Notes: generated by a model from the sequence alone, not told the origin. 64,000 bases of DNA from Anisakis pegreffii (GCA_035041965.1 JAPYMA010003053.1:186001-250000), one strand, 5' to 3'; counted from the first letter of the stretch, positions 26,820-40,141 are shown. Program-made: numbers and translations.

Positions 26820-27062
26820 TAAGGGCGGTTCGTAACGTGATAACCGTTCAATTCGGTCAACCCTCCTATCGTTCAGTTCAGTCTATTACCCATGAGCAAA
26901 TCCACTGACATCCACGGCAGCGGATTGGATGGGAAAAATCCTTCCCTACTAATGCCATCCACCTAGAGTCCCCGAGGCAGGCTGAAATATCACCCATTCC
27001 AAGTCATTCAATGCCACGGGAAGTTCAACAGTCGAACTTCGGCCTCAAATGGAATAAAATCT
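26820..27062. repeat. Right arm of a diverged long inverted repeat
   Basis: Begins AAGGGCGGTTCG and matches the reverse complement of 23650-23932. The region between the arms contains the T-rich tract and several smaller elements, consistent with nested insertions. Confidence 0.55.
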
Positions 27063-28508
27063 ATCGATTCGTAGGACAGGAATGGTCCATATAACGGGTA
27101 AATTTTTGAGCTGGAAAGTGGAAGCGAAAGCAGAAATAGATTAAGTAAATCTCACCTGAATCTTGGGAAATAAAAGAGAAAAGATTTGATAAGAACCTTT
27201 GTTCCGATGAAGTGACCAATTGACGCAAAACGCTCGTCCCGTTTCCGTCTTCGTATCGCCAGTTCATCTTCTTTCGTATTGCCAGTCCGTCTTCTTTCGT
27301 TGATCGTCACTCGTACCCTTGAAATTCTCGAATTAGGCTTGATTTGTAGGTATTCAGTTGAATAACGAATCCAAAGACGCATTAACTCATCATTTTCCTG
27401 AATTTTATAGAGGTATTCTGTGGGAATTTCCCCATTTCTCAGTTAGTTTCCTGACTTAACAAAAATTGGTTGAGGTTTCATGAAAAGTTCATGAAAAATG
27501 AAGAATTGTGAAAAAAATCCATCCCAGCATGAAAAACGAAAATGTGCATCTGAATTCTAATAAAAAAAGCACGAAACCGCACGCGACGCATCTGAATTGC
27601 GAGAGTCTGAAGTCTATTGTGCATGACAGTTGGAACGTTCGAGAGTGCGAAATAGTATGTGAAGTTGAGAGGGTTTTGTCTAAGCGTATTCACGCAATTG
27701 TGTAAGATATAGTTTGATGGATGTGTTAACAGTGATTGAAAGATGAAGTAATGAGTTAATGTTTGAACGAAATGATTACTTCGATTTGTGATTCAATCGA
27801 GAGATGATCACCGATATTATTGTATTGAACTGATCAGATAAATGAACAAAATAAGGTGTAAAGCGATTCAGTTCATCTTAACGAGAGTGTCAGTATTGTT
27901 ATGAAGTACTTTTTATGCACTTTCGCATATCCTTCATCGCAGAGCATCGTGCATTTAAGCGTACTGATAACTTCAAGGTGAAACTAGTTTGGAAACGATC
28001 GCAGTGGTTCAGTTATGCTCATTCATGAAGGAATTGATCACTTGTTACATTTTGATGATATCAAGTAAAGTCTGGAACTGATAATTGGCGATTTGATGTA
28101 CGGTATTAAGTCGCTGATTACTCTTGCCATTGGCAGATCATATTAATCTTCAATGATTTTGTATCGAGCAACTTGTTCAATATATTTTTACTCGATGTTT
28201 TTCAAGTGACACAAATAATAATGCAAGTTCCGTAATGCTTTTATTGAACTCAGGTTTCTTTGCCTTTTCTAAATTCGGATTGTTTAGCATACAGGTAGAG
28301 GATCGCCGACATCGATCATGTCCTGATTTTTCCATGACCTTTATCGTCAACGATTTTAAATTTTTTCCCTCTGCATGATATTTTCCTTGAATCTATATGA
28401 AGTTTCCAACAAGATATATACCGACGGTATATATCATTACGTATCATTGCTACTCATTCTGTTATTTTTTGAAAACTACTCATGTTATGAAAGATTCAGT
28501 TGGGAATC
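27063..28508. other. No gene recognised
   Basis: Short open frames occur on both strands without family signatures. Around 27247-27300 a 23-base phrase resembling TTCGTATCGCCAGTTCATC is repeated twice. Nothing else is supported. Confidence 0.4.
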
Positions 28509-28868
28509 TCATCTCTCATGAATTTCCTTAAATCTACTCATCCGTTCCAGCCAATTAATCCCGAGTTTTTTTAGCGTTTCTGCACTAAATCCATTGTTAT
28601 GATAGACGCCATCAGCAAAAATCGCCACTGCATGTAATTGTTTTTCCATAGATAACCTCTTATCTGTCCCTGTACTCGAAGCAAAATGGAACGGGGAAAC
28701 TTTGAAGGTAGAATGCTTTGTTGACGCATTCTTTAGTACTATCCCATTTCCATTTCCTTGAATATACTCATCTGTTCGTCTAATAATCCCGAGTCTATTA
28801 GCTGATTCCGTTACGCACCCGCATTCCGAACACCTTCCATTTAGGATGTAGAGGCAATGAATAAACAA
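28509..28868 (-). CDS. Unrecognised open frame with an internal duplicated motif
   Basis: An open frame of about 119 codons on the minus strand, with no upstream ATG (it would have to be an exon or a remnant). It contains a Cys cluster (RCSECGC) and two similar segments: SANRLGIIRRTDEY near the N-terminus and SAETLKKLGINWLERM near the C-terminus. The DNA shows the same duplication (two blocks with an ACTCATC phrase followed by TCCCGAG, about 230 bases apart). I do not recognise the family. It lies in the repeat-rich island, so transposon-derived DNA is a real alternative. Confidence 0.3.
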   Translation of the reverse strand: MFIHCLYILNGRCSECGCVTESANRLGIIRRTDEYIQGNGNGIVLKNASTKHSTFKVSPFHFASSTGTDKRLSMEKQLHAVAIFADGVYHNNGFSAETLKKLGINWLERMSRFKEIHER

Positions 28869-30386
28869 TGAGAAAACTTCATGTTGAATATTTATTTCTG
28901 AATATCGAACATAACCTCATCTAATCGTAACAATCAAGCAATAACGGTGAAAAACACAAACAAACGAACAAAGAAAGCGAATAAAGTTTGTTTTTTGCAT
29001 TCATATGAAGTGATGAAAAGGCACAATTAACGGAAACTGAAACAATGTGATTATCGGTTATGTGATGACTAATATTATCGTAATACTGAACTGAACAAAC
29101 TCTCAATACCATCATCATTTCAGTGGATTGATATCCATCGAAAAACTATCAACTCATGAAACATTTCGAATCTTTGGAGACTATTGGATGATGAAAAAAC
29201 AATACAACCGGTTCATTTCATCATATAAAACTACAGTGAACAATCACGTGCAGCGAACATCTCCACTGATTAAAAAACAAAAACTTTGCTTAAACAAAAA
29301 CTACATAATCACACGGTTTTCTTTCTCTTGCAGAAAAACGTTGAAAAAAGTCGTTTCTATTTTCCAGCAATCAAGCTCAAATACAATGAGTAGAACAACA
29401 ACAAAATAACCGAATGAATAATATTACGATGATCACATCATATATACATATCCAAAACAAAAAAAAAAAGAACGGAAGCACAGTGATGTCAATGAATTAC
29501 TGAACAATTGCTTAAGCGCTGATACAGAGCATCATCGGTTGCGATTATTAGTGCACACGGCCTTACGATTAACTGAAGACTGAGCACTGGATGAGTTTCG
29601 AGCCGAATTCTAATTTCGATCACTTCGATTATTTTTCACACATTCACAGATTAATATTTCTATAACAAAACTTTCATTTTTCTGAACGTACACTTCACTG
29701 AGAGAGCACATCCCTTTCATAATTATTAACAACATTCATTTCAGTCTACCAAAACTGCGAGTACACAATTGCTGCTACCAATGCACGGTGATCACTTGAC
29801 ACAGGCTTAAGTTTCAACACTCAACAGAATACACATATCAATATCACTTAACAATAACTGATTAATATTTATAATGGGTATATTCACAGATTAGTTTCAT
29901 CATTACCGAAGAACGATCAGTAAAGTTTGGGTAATCACAGCGAGACGAAGAGAAATAAAGCGAAAACGATGTCAACAAGGAAAAAACAAGAAGACGGAAA
30001 CAATTCACGCACAATTATTGAATAATAAATAACCATATCAATCAATCCGCAACGTTTATGAGACCAATTTCATTCATTCAGCAAACAAAAACGCGAAATA
30101 ATGACAACGTCAATCTAAAAACAAAAACGATCGCAATCGACCATTATAACGTAGTCACACACAGTGATAATCCTCGTCAAATTAACAGCAAAAACAATAC
30201 TAATCAACTTCGAAGAGTTTTGAAAATGGTATCATCATTATTATTATCAACAATACATGATAACAGTCAATGAAAGCAACTCGACTTGAAAAAAATGCTT
30301 TCGTCAAGACATTTTCGATCGGCACAACAGACGACTGACTGAATAATTACTATTCAGCGAACTGCAGATGCAATAATACAAACTCA
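28869..30386. other. No gene recognised
   Basis: AT-rich sequence downstream of the KIAA2013 homologue. The part nearest 30386 is probably its 3' untranslated region. Open frames here are short and low in complexity. Confidence 0.4.
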
Positions 30387-33300
30387 TTAATGCATTCGCA
30401 TATAGCGTTGTCTTAGATAATAATTATACGGTGTTGAGTCGTTCTTTTTCCACTCAGAATACAACAATTTCACCAGGAACAGATGAAATACCAACACCAA
30501 TAGACCGAGCATCACCCAGAATATCACTGGTAATCCACCCAATCGATGACCGTGTTTATGCAATGCTATCAGCTCTTGCTCATGCGCGGGTGCTTCCAGT
30601 ACCTGAACTTCATTCATATGATTTTTATGCAAGTACGCATTAAAATAGCAGTTCAATTCGGGAACAACTTAAATTGCATCGAAGTCAACAAACCGTTACA
30701 ACGAATCAAACCGAAACAACAACAACCTCAATAACGTGAATCGTTCCTCGCATTTGCTCCAGATGGTGTCTACTCTTCGACAAATACAAAATTGGAGTCG
30801 ATGGCCGTGTGATTTTCACCGGTATGCGTACCCAAGTGCTTTCCAGCGCCAGTGGCCTATTCAGACATGCTGCGTCACAGACGAACATCTGAACGATTAT
30901 CAATCACCACAACATCAGCTAGCTGATTCGTCTCACTCCCCAACTCTCAGTGTCTAATTGAACCATTCGATCATACACACACTGATCTCAAATCAATCAG
31001 AAGACTGATCGAACAATTGAAAAAAAAAGATACTTTGGATGTTGAGGATAGTGAAAAGAATGGTCGGTTCTCATCATCCAAGCGAACCGCTATTGACAGT
31101 TTTGTGTCGCTCGAGAACGACAAATTCTCGATGGTCATCTCGCGGTGCAGATCAGTCGGGTCCATGTCCACCTCGAGATGTTCACCAGAAAATCTTAAGT
31201 TCATCGTTTCACTCATCCATACATCATTTCCATCTTACTTACAAAATCACTTTCCAGAAATGAAATTTCAAAATCACTCAGGAAAACAATGCGAAAATGA
31301 GCGAACACATTTACTAAAACGAAAAAAGTTACTGACTTCGACGCAAATAAACTAAGAGCAAATGCCTCGGCCACTCCAGATGCACCAGCTTTTAAAAGAC
31401 TCGCACAACCTCGTTTCTCCAACGTCAACAACCATATATCTACAGTGTCGATTAGTCCGCGAACTGATTTTGGCACCTTCCATAGTCGAGAGGGTACTAG
31501 CAGCGTAGAATGACCCGTATAACACATGTTCTTTCGTTGTGCTAACGCAATCATCTCCTAAAATTTACAACTGAAACCGATAAATTACAATTGATATGAG
31601 ACACATTCTTTTAATTTCCCTGAAAACATTCATCTTCTTCGTTCAAAAACCTATATCTAGAAATAATTTCATTTCTGCAATAACTTTCTTCAAAATCACC
31701 GAAATCAAATACTGAATCAAACCAACAGTGCAACAAAACCGAAGCTTACTTACCCTCTTATACTGTTCTGAGATTCCGTGTTCCAGCAGTGGCGCACGAC
31801 TGTTCGAAAGTAACGCGTATCGAGTTGCGTTTATTGAAATTGGATTCAACGCGTCCGGGGCCAATGATTTGGAAATACCGAATGAAATGGAATTCAACTG
31901 AAACATTACTTGTTTCTGTTATGCGCATTACGAAGACAATATTTGATTAGAAGATGATTTGTGAATGAAACATTTTGTTGAGAGCACTAAATAGTTATGC
32001 AAAAGCTGATCTATCAATTTTCTTCTATCAATAATTCGACTTATAATGCCATTAGTAGGAAACAATGATCAGCAATGAATTAGTTAATCCCTTCTCAATA
32101 ATATACCTTGTCTACTCTGATTATTTTATTTGAACGATCGAAATGTTGAACCTTATTGAAACTATTTCTATTAATACAAAAACCCATCTGAAAATCTGTT
32201 AAGCTGAACTTAGCTTACGTTTGATCACTGAATTAATGATTAGTTTTAGAACAAAAAAGTTTGAATGCTGGATAAAATGTTAACAAAATGAGCGAGCGCC
32301 TCATACCGTGTGCCAAGCACTTGTATGTTCTTCATCCAGTTCGGCAGCTTTCACATGCATTGTATCGGCAAACTCCTTCAATCAACAAATATCAGTGAAT
32401 TACACAACTCAACCAACTTGTCCATCTCATCTAATGCTTTAACTATGAAACTCTAAACTAGTTCAAAAATTATTTGTCCGATACACGAAAGTATTTCGGA
32501 TTCAGTTTCGGCACATTCAAACCAATCCCACTCGAATACTCGTGAATGAATAAACAGAAGGAGAGTTCGATTAAGTGAACAAAACAGACAAATCAAATAG
32601 TGGAATGAACCTTGACAATCTGATGACTGATCTCTTGTTGCTTTTGGTCTTTGTTCGCGACCTTCTCCTTTTCGATGTATTCATAATTAAACAAGCACGT
32701 AAAGCGGGTGTTCTCCTCACGTTTCCTCTCCAGCGTCTCACCATCGGGCACTATCGAGCACACGGCCGCCAGCAGCAGACTGTCACCGTTCGAATCGGCC
32801 AATCGCCACCACGTGTGTGTCTCACCAACTTTCTCACCAGCATTCCAGTCTTTCGGTTCGCGTTGCCTCGAGAACGCTACTTTGAAGGATTCATCGGTGG
32901 GATTCGTTATTTGCACGTCTTGAACCAACAAATGTGGTCGTGTTCGATGCACATAGACGGTCGTTGTAATACATGCACACTCGTCTGCATTCTACAATAT
33001 CGTCTTCTGATCAATTCAAACAAAACTAAATCGTATATGATCTTGATAGTAATCTATCAAAATGTAATTCTCAAAAAGAAATTAAAGGTCATTACTAACC
33101 ACAGAATAGCATTCGAATCGTTTCAATTGAGCATTACGGTAGTCGAAAACTGAGGCAGTCGATCGAGACGGATACGACGACGATGAGGAGAGGTGTGCAT
33201 CGACCAAGGGATAAAATGCTGTCGGAATGGATAAAACACGCGAGGTATTCGTTCGAATCCGCAGTTCACCATCACCACCCAATCCGATGAAGCTGAAGTT

Positions 33301-34127
33301 GCTCAAATATTCGGGTACAATTCCAGTGGATATTTGCGGGTTTAGAATGTGGCTCATTCTAAGACCGTTGCGGTTTATTCAGCTACCACTTTGTAGAGAC
33401 ACCCTACAGAAGCTGACGAACGAACAGTTTTGCTCCTTCAGAACGCCCAATTCTCATACTAATTGAAAATCATATCTGATACCAGTGTAAGTTCTCAGAA
33501 ACGTCGAAAACGGCTCGGGTCTTAACATGTCTCTGATAAATGAGTTGCTTGCATAAGCAACATCGAAATGTCTGCACTACGCTACTCTACGACCACTACA
33601 TAATAATCATCTCAAGCAATCAAAATTTTATCTGAATTTTAAAACTGCTCGCAGATTCGTTGTCGTTTACATATAGCGCAAAACCATATAAATTCCATCA
33701 GCGAGCATTTGAAAGAATCAATGATAAAGAAGATCATCACACAATCATTTGAGTCTCAAAATAGAAAACAAAAAACAAAAAACGGAACAAAATAAAAAAC
33801 AAACCCATTTCCTAACAAGATGACATTTTTGTTTTGGGTTGTTGATACAGATGCTTCAGCCGAATAATCTTCTAAATCTCGCCACGATCTCAATCGATCT
33901 TCCACACATCCGTTCGAAAATGATGGCTTTGTTGAGGTGTTAAAAAATGCCATTAGAACATAGAATAGAAGTAAAATCAGCAGGACAAGAAATGCGATTC
34001 GTCTTGAGAATGGTAACTGTCGTAATCGTTTTCTTAAATCGTCCATCAGCTCACCGCATCGTTGACTGCAACGCCAATTGCTGCTATTCACAGCAGCCAA
34101 AATACTCCGTCGAATTGCTGTGAACAT
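30387..34127 (-). CDS. KIAA2013 homologue, conserved membrane protein of unknown function
   Basis: Nine exons join in phase to 622 codons (human KIAA2013 is 634 aa): 33805-34127, 33100-33292, 32611-32991, 32307-32375, 31754-31897, 31337-31557, 31034-31193, 30727-30888, 30387-30602. The ATG is at 34127. A signal-anchor helix lies near residues 40-65 ([17 protein letters not shown]). A large lumenal part follows, with family landmarks [42 protein letters not shown] and [11 protein letters not shown]. Near the C-terminus is a second helix in the very typical context [20 protein letters not shown] and KLLYSEW. The family is a single-copy membrane protein with unclear role in animals. Exon phases support the model well; splice GTTGTT at 30727 is weak. 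Confidence 0.9.
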
Positions 34128-35950
34128 TTCGCATAAACCAACCAAAATAACGTTACTATGAACCGCTCACAAACATCAATAATAATAAGACCACGTCGCT
34201 TCCCTTCAACCACTCAAACACCACCGAACAATACCTCAAATTCTGAAAAATCGATCATTCAGAAGTCATCAAATTCGATTACAGTTATTCAATAGTGACT
34301 TCATAAGCGTAACGGAAGAACGGAAAAAATTTCCATCCACGAAAAATTCACATCAATCAATGTAAAAGCATCAACTCGGAAATACAATAAGTAAACTCAT
34401 TATCAGATGAATATCAAATAGCTTCAAAATGAACAATATTCAAACGAGAATTGCTCAAAAAAAACAACAATTTCAGATGGAACCACACATTTTTTGTTGA
34501 AGAACACAACACCCTTCAAAAGTTCTGGCAATCGAGAAACAATGAATTATTTTTAATATACGCATCACCTGATAATTCAACGGGCAACAGAAGAATAAAT
34601 TTCATGACGGATTATACGAAATAAAATATTTTTCGTGATTTTCAAATACACATCATCTGCCAACAAGAATTTATTTATGTTTGTTTATGATGCATCGCAA
34701 TAGGTTCAAGTTAAATCTGATATACAAACACACTAATTTATGAATACAACAACAACTTAACATAATATTACGTTATGTTAGGATAGTTAAATGCATGTTA
34801 TAACAATATCGTGATATTTTGTAACGAAATAAATTGCAACAGTTGGCTCAGCCACGTGGAAATGCTGCACCGAACGGTTCATTTACCACGGTTACATTTA
34901 CGTATAGTTTGTGTTGGCAAGACTTATCCGGATATTATGGATATATAATAAATAACGATGAAATATGCATGCACACACGATTACATCCTCAGCAGTGAAT
35001 AAGGCGGTCATGATCCGCCAATTGCTGCACTGAAAAGCAAACCACAATGAACTTGGAAGGTTACGAAACAAATGGAGTGCTGATTCCTCGGAGAATTATG
35101 CATGAGAGCGAATTGGTGATATGGTTGAAGTGGTTGAGAAAATGACTGGAACGTCATGCATTTAGCAGAATAAGGGTCGAGAGTGATAAGATATAATGGA
35201 AATCAGAGACGAGAATCAATTAGAGACTGTGAGAGGACAGCTTTGCAGACAAAGCGTACTTACTTTATATTTTGAACGCAAATATCCACTGGAAATCATT
35301 GTGCATTCTTTCTATAGTTTTATGTCAGTTTCCCATTATGTCTCATCAATCTCGTTCCTTATTTTGAGCACTGCACTGCAGTTGCACTATGTCACGATAC
35401 TTTTCTTAATCACTGCAGCCATATCAGTGAATTGCTCTCGTTCATAATACTCACGAGAATCCTCACTCCATTCCTTCCTTACTTCAGCTCACATTTCTAC
35501 TTCGAACAAAAATGAATCCAACAAGACGATCTGCCACAGCAATGGTCAATTGTTGGAATTCGTTTACTGCAAATCGCAAGTGAAGATGAGATAAGTTATT
35601 ATCAAACTTCTTACTGAAACATTCAATGTTCGATCGCAAGGTTTGCGAATTTTCCACGTCCAACCCTTCAATGATGAACGATTCAAAAATAAACTCGACG
35701 TCAGAAACAAGAACGTGACCATAATGGAATGGTTAACAATATGCATATCTCATTACAGTTTTCTTAACGAACTTACTTAAACACAAGTAATCTGAATCAC
35801 AAATTTGTAACTTTATATGCATTACTGCGTTTGATGATTAACATTAGGTGACATACCATCAAAAGATTAAGTTTGTCTGTATAATGGGGCACGATCAGTT
35901 GGCAATAAATGATATTTTAGTAAGCCGAGGTCCTCCTCAACCTCATGATA
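34128..35950. other. Region upstream of the KIAA2013 homologue
   Basis: No gene recognised. The part nearest 34128 should hold its promoter. Short frames at 35196-35447 and 35564-35746 have no family features. Confidence 0.4.
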
Positions 35951-35959
35951 TCAAAAATG

Positions 35960-37840
35960 CTCATATTCACAGGCATAACTGACTAGTAAGATCACCTGAA
36001 TTATCGTCAGTATAAGCGCAATGAATAATCATCAGTAAAAGCGCAAGAGTAATGAATATATTTATTTCGGCCAAATTCGCAGAATTTCTCGGCCAAATTT
36101 TCATTTTCATAAAACAGAGATTCTGCTTAATCGAACGATGTATAAACATTAATACGTTCCGGGGCAAAGCTGAGAAGACGGTAGGTTTGTTTGTATCAAA
36201 CCTATATTTCTATAGCAATGTATTACATCTACTGATCTGTAGAAATCAAATGCATATCAATGAGCAGCATTGCGCTGGTTGAGATAATAGCTTTAATAAA
36301 ATAGTTATATCTCCTCAACTAAGCAAAACCACCCGACAAAATATATGATTTTCTTTATCCAGAGATCCTGCTCGATCGATTGGTGTGAAGAAATTGATAT
36401 GTTACTGGTCAAAGCTGAGTGTACGGTAGGCTTGAATGTCTTTACCCGAATAGCACCACAAAAATTAATATATCTCCTCGCAAAGTGGATATTTTCAAGC
36501 CAGCATTTCATTATTAGAAAGAAGAGATTCTGCTCGATCGAACGATGTATGAACAATGATATGTTTCCGGGCAAAGCTGAGAAGACGGTGAGCTTGAATA
36601 CATCAAACTCAAATTTCTACAGTTATGTATAGCCTCTATTGATCTATAGTGATCATACGGGAATGTGAATGAGCGACTCAGCGCTAGTTGAGATAGCTAT
36701 AAAAAAATAGCTAGATCTCCTCAACAAAGCAAAATCGCTCGACAAAATATATGATTTTCTTTATCCAGAGATCCTGCTCGATCGACTGGTGTGAAGAAAT
36801 TGATATGTTACTGGTCAAAGCTGAGTGTACGGTAGGCTTGAATGTCTTTACCCGAATAGCACCACATAAATTAATATATCTCCTCGCAAGGTGGATATTT
36901 TCAAGAGAGCATTTCATTATTAGAAAGAAGAGATTCTGCTCGATCGAACGATGTATGAACAATGATATCTTTCCGGGCAAAGCTGAGAAGACGGTGAGCT
37001 TGAATACATCAAACTCAAATTTCTACAGTTATGTATAGCCTCTATTGATCTATAGTGATCATACGGGAATGTGAATGAGCGACTCAGCGCTAGTTGAGAT
37101 AGCTATAAAAAATAGCTAGATCTCCTCAACAAAGCAAAATCGCTCGACAAAATATATGATTTTCTTTATCCAGAGATCCTGCTCGATCGATTGGTGTGAA
37201 GAAATTGATATGTTACTGGTCAAAGCTGAGTGTACGGTAGGCTTGAATGTCTTTACCCGAATAGCACCACAAAAATTAATATATCTCCTCGCAAGGTGGA
37301 TATTTTCAAGCCAGCATTTCATTATTAGAAAGAAGAGATTCTGCTCGATCGAACGATGTATGAACAATGATATGTTTCCGGGCAAAGCTGAGAAGACGGT
37401 GAGCTTGAATACATCAAACTCAAATTTCTACAGTTATGTATAGCCTCTGTTGATCTATAGTGATCATACGGGAATGTGAATGAGCGACTCAGCGCTAGTT
37501 GAGATAGCTATAAAAAAATAGCTAGATCTCCTCAACAAAGCAAAATCGCTCGATAAAATATATGAATTTCTTCATCCAGAGATTCTCCTCCATCGATGAG
37601 TGTGAAAATTTTGATATATTGCTGGTCAAAGCTGAGAGTACGGTAGGCTTGAATGTGGTAACATCAGAAGAATAGCTATATCTCCTCGTAGAGGCGGAAT
37701 TTCTCGACCAAATTTTCATTTTTATAATGCAGAGATTCTGCTGAATCGAACGATATATAAACATTTACATTTTCCCGGGCAAAGCTGAGAAGACGGTAGG
37801 TTTGTTTGTATCAAACCTGTATTTCTATCAGCTAAATCTC
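35960..37840. repeat. Tandem satellite with a 405-406 bp higher-order unit
   Basis: The marker CTCCTC falls at 36311, 36474, 36717, 37122, 37528 and 37682. Each full unit therefore contains a short monomer (about 163 bp) and a long one (about 243 bp). The monomers share landmarks: an AGATTCTGCT-type phrase, GCAAAGCTGAG followed by ACGGT, and GCTTGAAT. Units 1 to 3 are almost identical to each other, while the flanking monomers at 35960-36300 and 37530-37840 are more diverged, as expected where recombination homogenises the centre of an array. Open frames of 95 (plus) and 89 (minus) codons recur in each unit but only because the unit repeats. A related block lies at 55.0-55.9 kb. Confidence 0.92.
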
Positions 37841-38773
37841 CATGAGTGTGCAAAATCCCATGACAATAAATGTATTATTCTGAAAGCCGAGAATCTGTTG
37901 CATCCAATCATACCATGAAAATATGGGTTGCTGATCAAACTCAAGGATGCAGGTAGTTCGACAATGCTGCTCAGGATATTCCTATTTAACGGTATAGTGA
38001 TCAGGTGTGCTGAATTCGAGAAACTTTATTTCGTTGCAGTTACAGTTTACGCTATTGCTTATCGTGACCTGAATCGCTTTGATCATTTGATGATTCGTCG
38101 TAACCGTTTAAACAAAACAATAAATCCGTCATTTGTGTGCCCGTTCCATGTGTGTGCGTGTATGGCAGAATTGAGGCCATTTTACGATTTGCTATGGCGG
38201 ATATCGTTCAAATAAGTTTTCGTTTGTCATCATATTGTCATCGGTTTATTCCTATCTACTGATTGAGCCACATCTGCTCTTCAGGCCCTCTCTTAGAATT
38301 AGTGTAGAAATATACCGTTGCATATCATAAACTGAATCGAAAATTTTTTATGTGCCATCTTCACGTGATGATTTTGATCGTTGAAAATGTTAGCAACAAT
38401 ATGATTCGTGTAATTTGAGTGATTTCGATAAGTTGCATAATGCGTACAAAAGAATTGTCAAAGCACTTTATTATACATGAATTATCAGCAAAATGTAATA
38501 GCATGGAAAGGAACTATTAGCAAAATACATTGAGAACGATGATTGCTGAATCGCCGAGTACATTCGCTAGCAACACTTTCAATTCACTTCTACTATACAG
38601 CTTGAATTTTGCTTAACATTTAAGGAGAAAACAAAAAAATGAACTGAACGAAACTGTAGAAAAACGTCAATAGAAGAGGTTTCATGAACATGTGAAATGA
38701 GATGATACTGAAGCAAATATTTTAATGAGAAATCAGCATATGGTACATCAAAAATTATTGCATAAATTCTGGT
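37841..38773. other. Spacer between the satellite and mis-12
   Basis: A plus-strand frame at 37928-38215 (95 codons) has no recognised family. The rest is AT-rich, and the part nearest 38773 is probably the mis-12 3' untranslated region. Confidence 0.4.
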
Positions 38774-40135
38774 TCATTGATGGATGCGGCATTCTGCTTC
38801 TGGTTTTGTTCCCAGTTCAGCTCTGCATTTACGAATCGTTTTCAGTACCTTTAGAACGCCCTCAACTAATTTTATTTCATCGTCGAGCAAATTGCTCTCC
38901 ACTCGAACCTATAAAGCATTCGCAACTAAAATCAATTATACAACTATTGAACATACATACATACTTTCAGGCCTAATATTACAATATGCGGAAAGTTTAA
39001 TTGAAGGAAACAATGCAAACAAAAAATGCAATTTCGTAGAACTGGATTGATTAGATGAATATTCAAAAATTGAAAGTTGGTGTATATGCACTCTCAGGCT
39101 TATTGTTAACGACACTAACATCGGCGATTTCTTTTTTAAGATTTTTCACACGTCGTTCCAATTCTCCGTGTTCATCCTCTTGTTCGTTCACCATCAAATT
39201 GCATACATCTTCCGGCAGTGTCACATTGTCCGGTATACGAAACAAATATTGCAGTGTGTAATCCTTCAATGCACACAATCTCACGCAGTCAACATTAAAC
39301 AATTATATATCTCTAGAAAACATGAACTGCATGCAACCAACTGTTCGTCATATGAACTATTATAGGACAACTCTATATATGAACAACCTGAAAGCTCTCG
39401 TAAACATCCGTTGCGAAAGAACGGTGAAATGAGCATGCAACAAACATTATGTTCACGACGAATTACCAATCAATCAATCAACTACTCAAAATGATACTAC
39501 AAAGTATGTTCAAGTGGACAGACACATACCTCAACCTTCTTGAAGAGCAAATCGACGATATTTTTCTTACAGATCACTGTCGCTAAGTGCGACTTCAATA
39601 ATCGTTGTTGTTCAGGTGTTCCTATATCACGCAAATCAATCAGTTCAACAACTTGTGGGTAGAGTGTACTCTCCACCACTCTGCTCCACGCATCCAAACA
39701 GATGTTGTAAACTGAAATCATCGGATAGACACATTCATTACGTTGCTAACTTCAGCTAGGCATTTCAGTCTCCTTACTTACAAAACTGAATGAATTTGTT
39801 GGCACCTAAAAAGATGCACACCGATCCTTCTGCGCACTTTTAAATGAATCAAGTTGCAATCAATCCGTTGAAGATAGGATAGCCTCAAATCTTAAACTAC
39901 TACTCTCTTCTGGAATTTCTTCCTCCTCCACTTACTCTCAACAATTTCCAATCCACTTCACTACCATCCAAAGAAACTTCAACACTAATCCAACGGAAAC
40001 GATGCAGCCCATCAACCAACCCGTATCTGTAAATGCCTTCGGTGAGAAACCGAAATACTGCGCTTCGTATTCATTCGCTGCACGAATCGCTGATGCACGA
40101 ATTGCATTGAATTTTTGTTGCTGATGTTCGTTCAT
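38774..40135 (-). CDS. mis-12: MIS12, kinetochore MIND/Mis12 complex subunit
   Basis: MIS12 joins the inner kinetochore to the microtubule-binding KMN network. Four exons join in phase to 191 aa (human 205): 40021-40135, 39530-39711, 39120-39263, 38774-38908. The N-terminus has the family signature YEAQYFGFSPKAF (human YEAQFFGFTP). The middle has FRIPDNVTLPED (human LRIPSNILLPED), then a heptad-like coiled-coil stretch (LERRVKNLKKEI) and a C-terminal helix. The ATG at 40135 is chosen because a strong acceptor (TTTATTTCAG) lies 16 bases upstream, a likely spliced-leader site, and the family start fits. The first intron uses a GTTGGT donor, supported by phase and by the uninterrupted protein match. 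zwl-1 lies just upstream on the same strand. Confidence 0.93.
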
Positions 40136-40141
40136 TTGCCT

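Noticed and set aside
32575..33153. 192-codon plus-strand frame
   Set aside because: It is antisense to exon 3 of the KIAA2013 homologue, where the minus strand matches the family and exon phases agree.
36345..37443. Near-identical 95-codon plus-strand and 89-codon minus-strand frames repeated three times
   Set aside because: They exist only because the 405-bp satellite repeats. Both strands are open at once and neighbouring diverged monomers break them.
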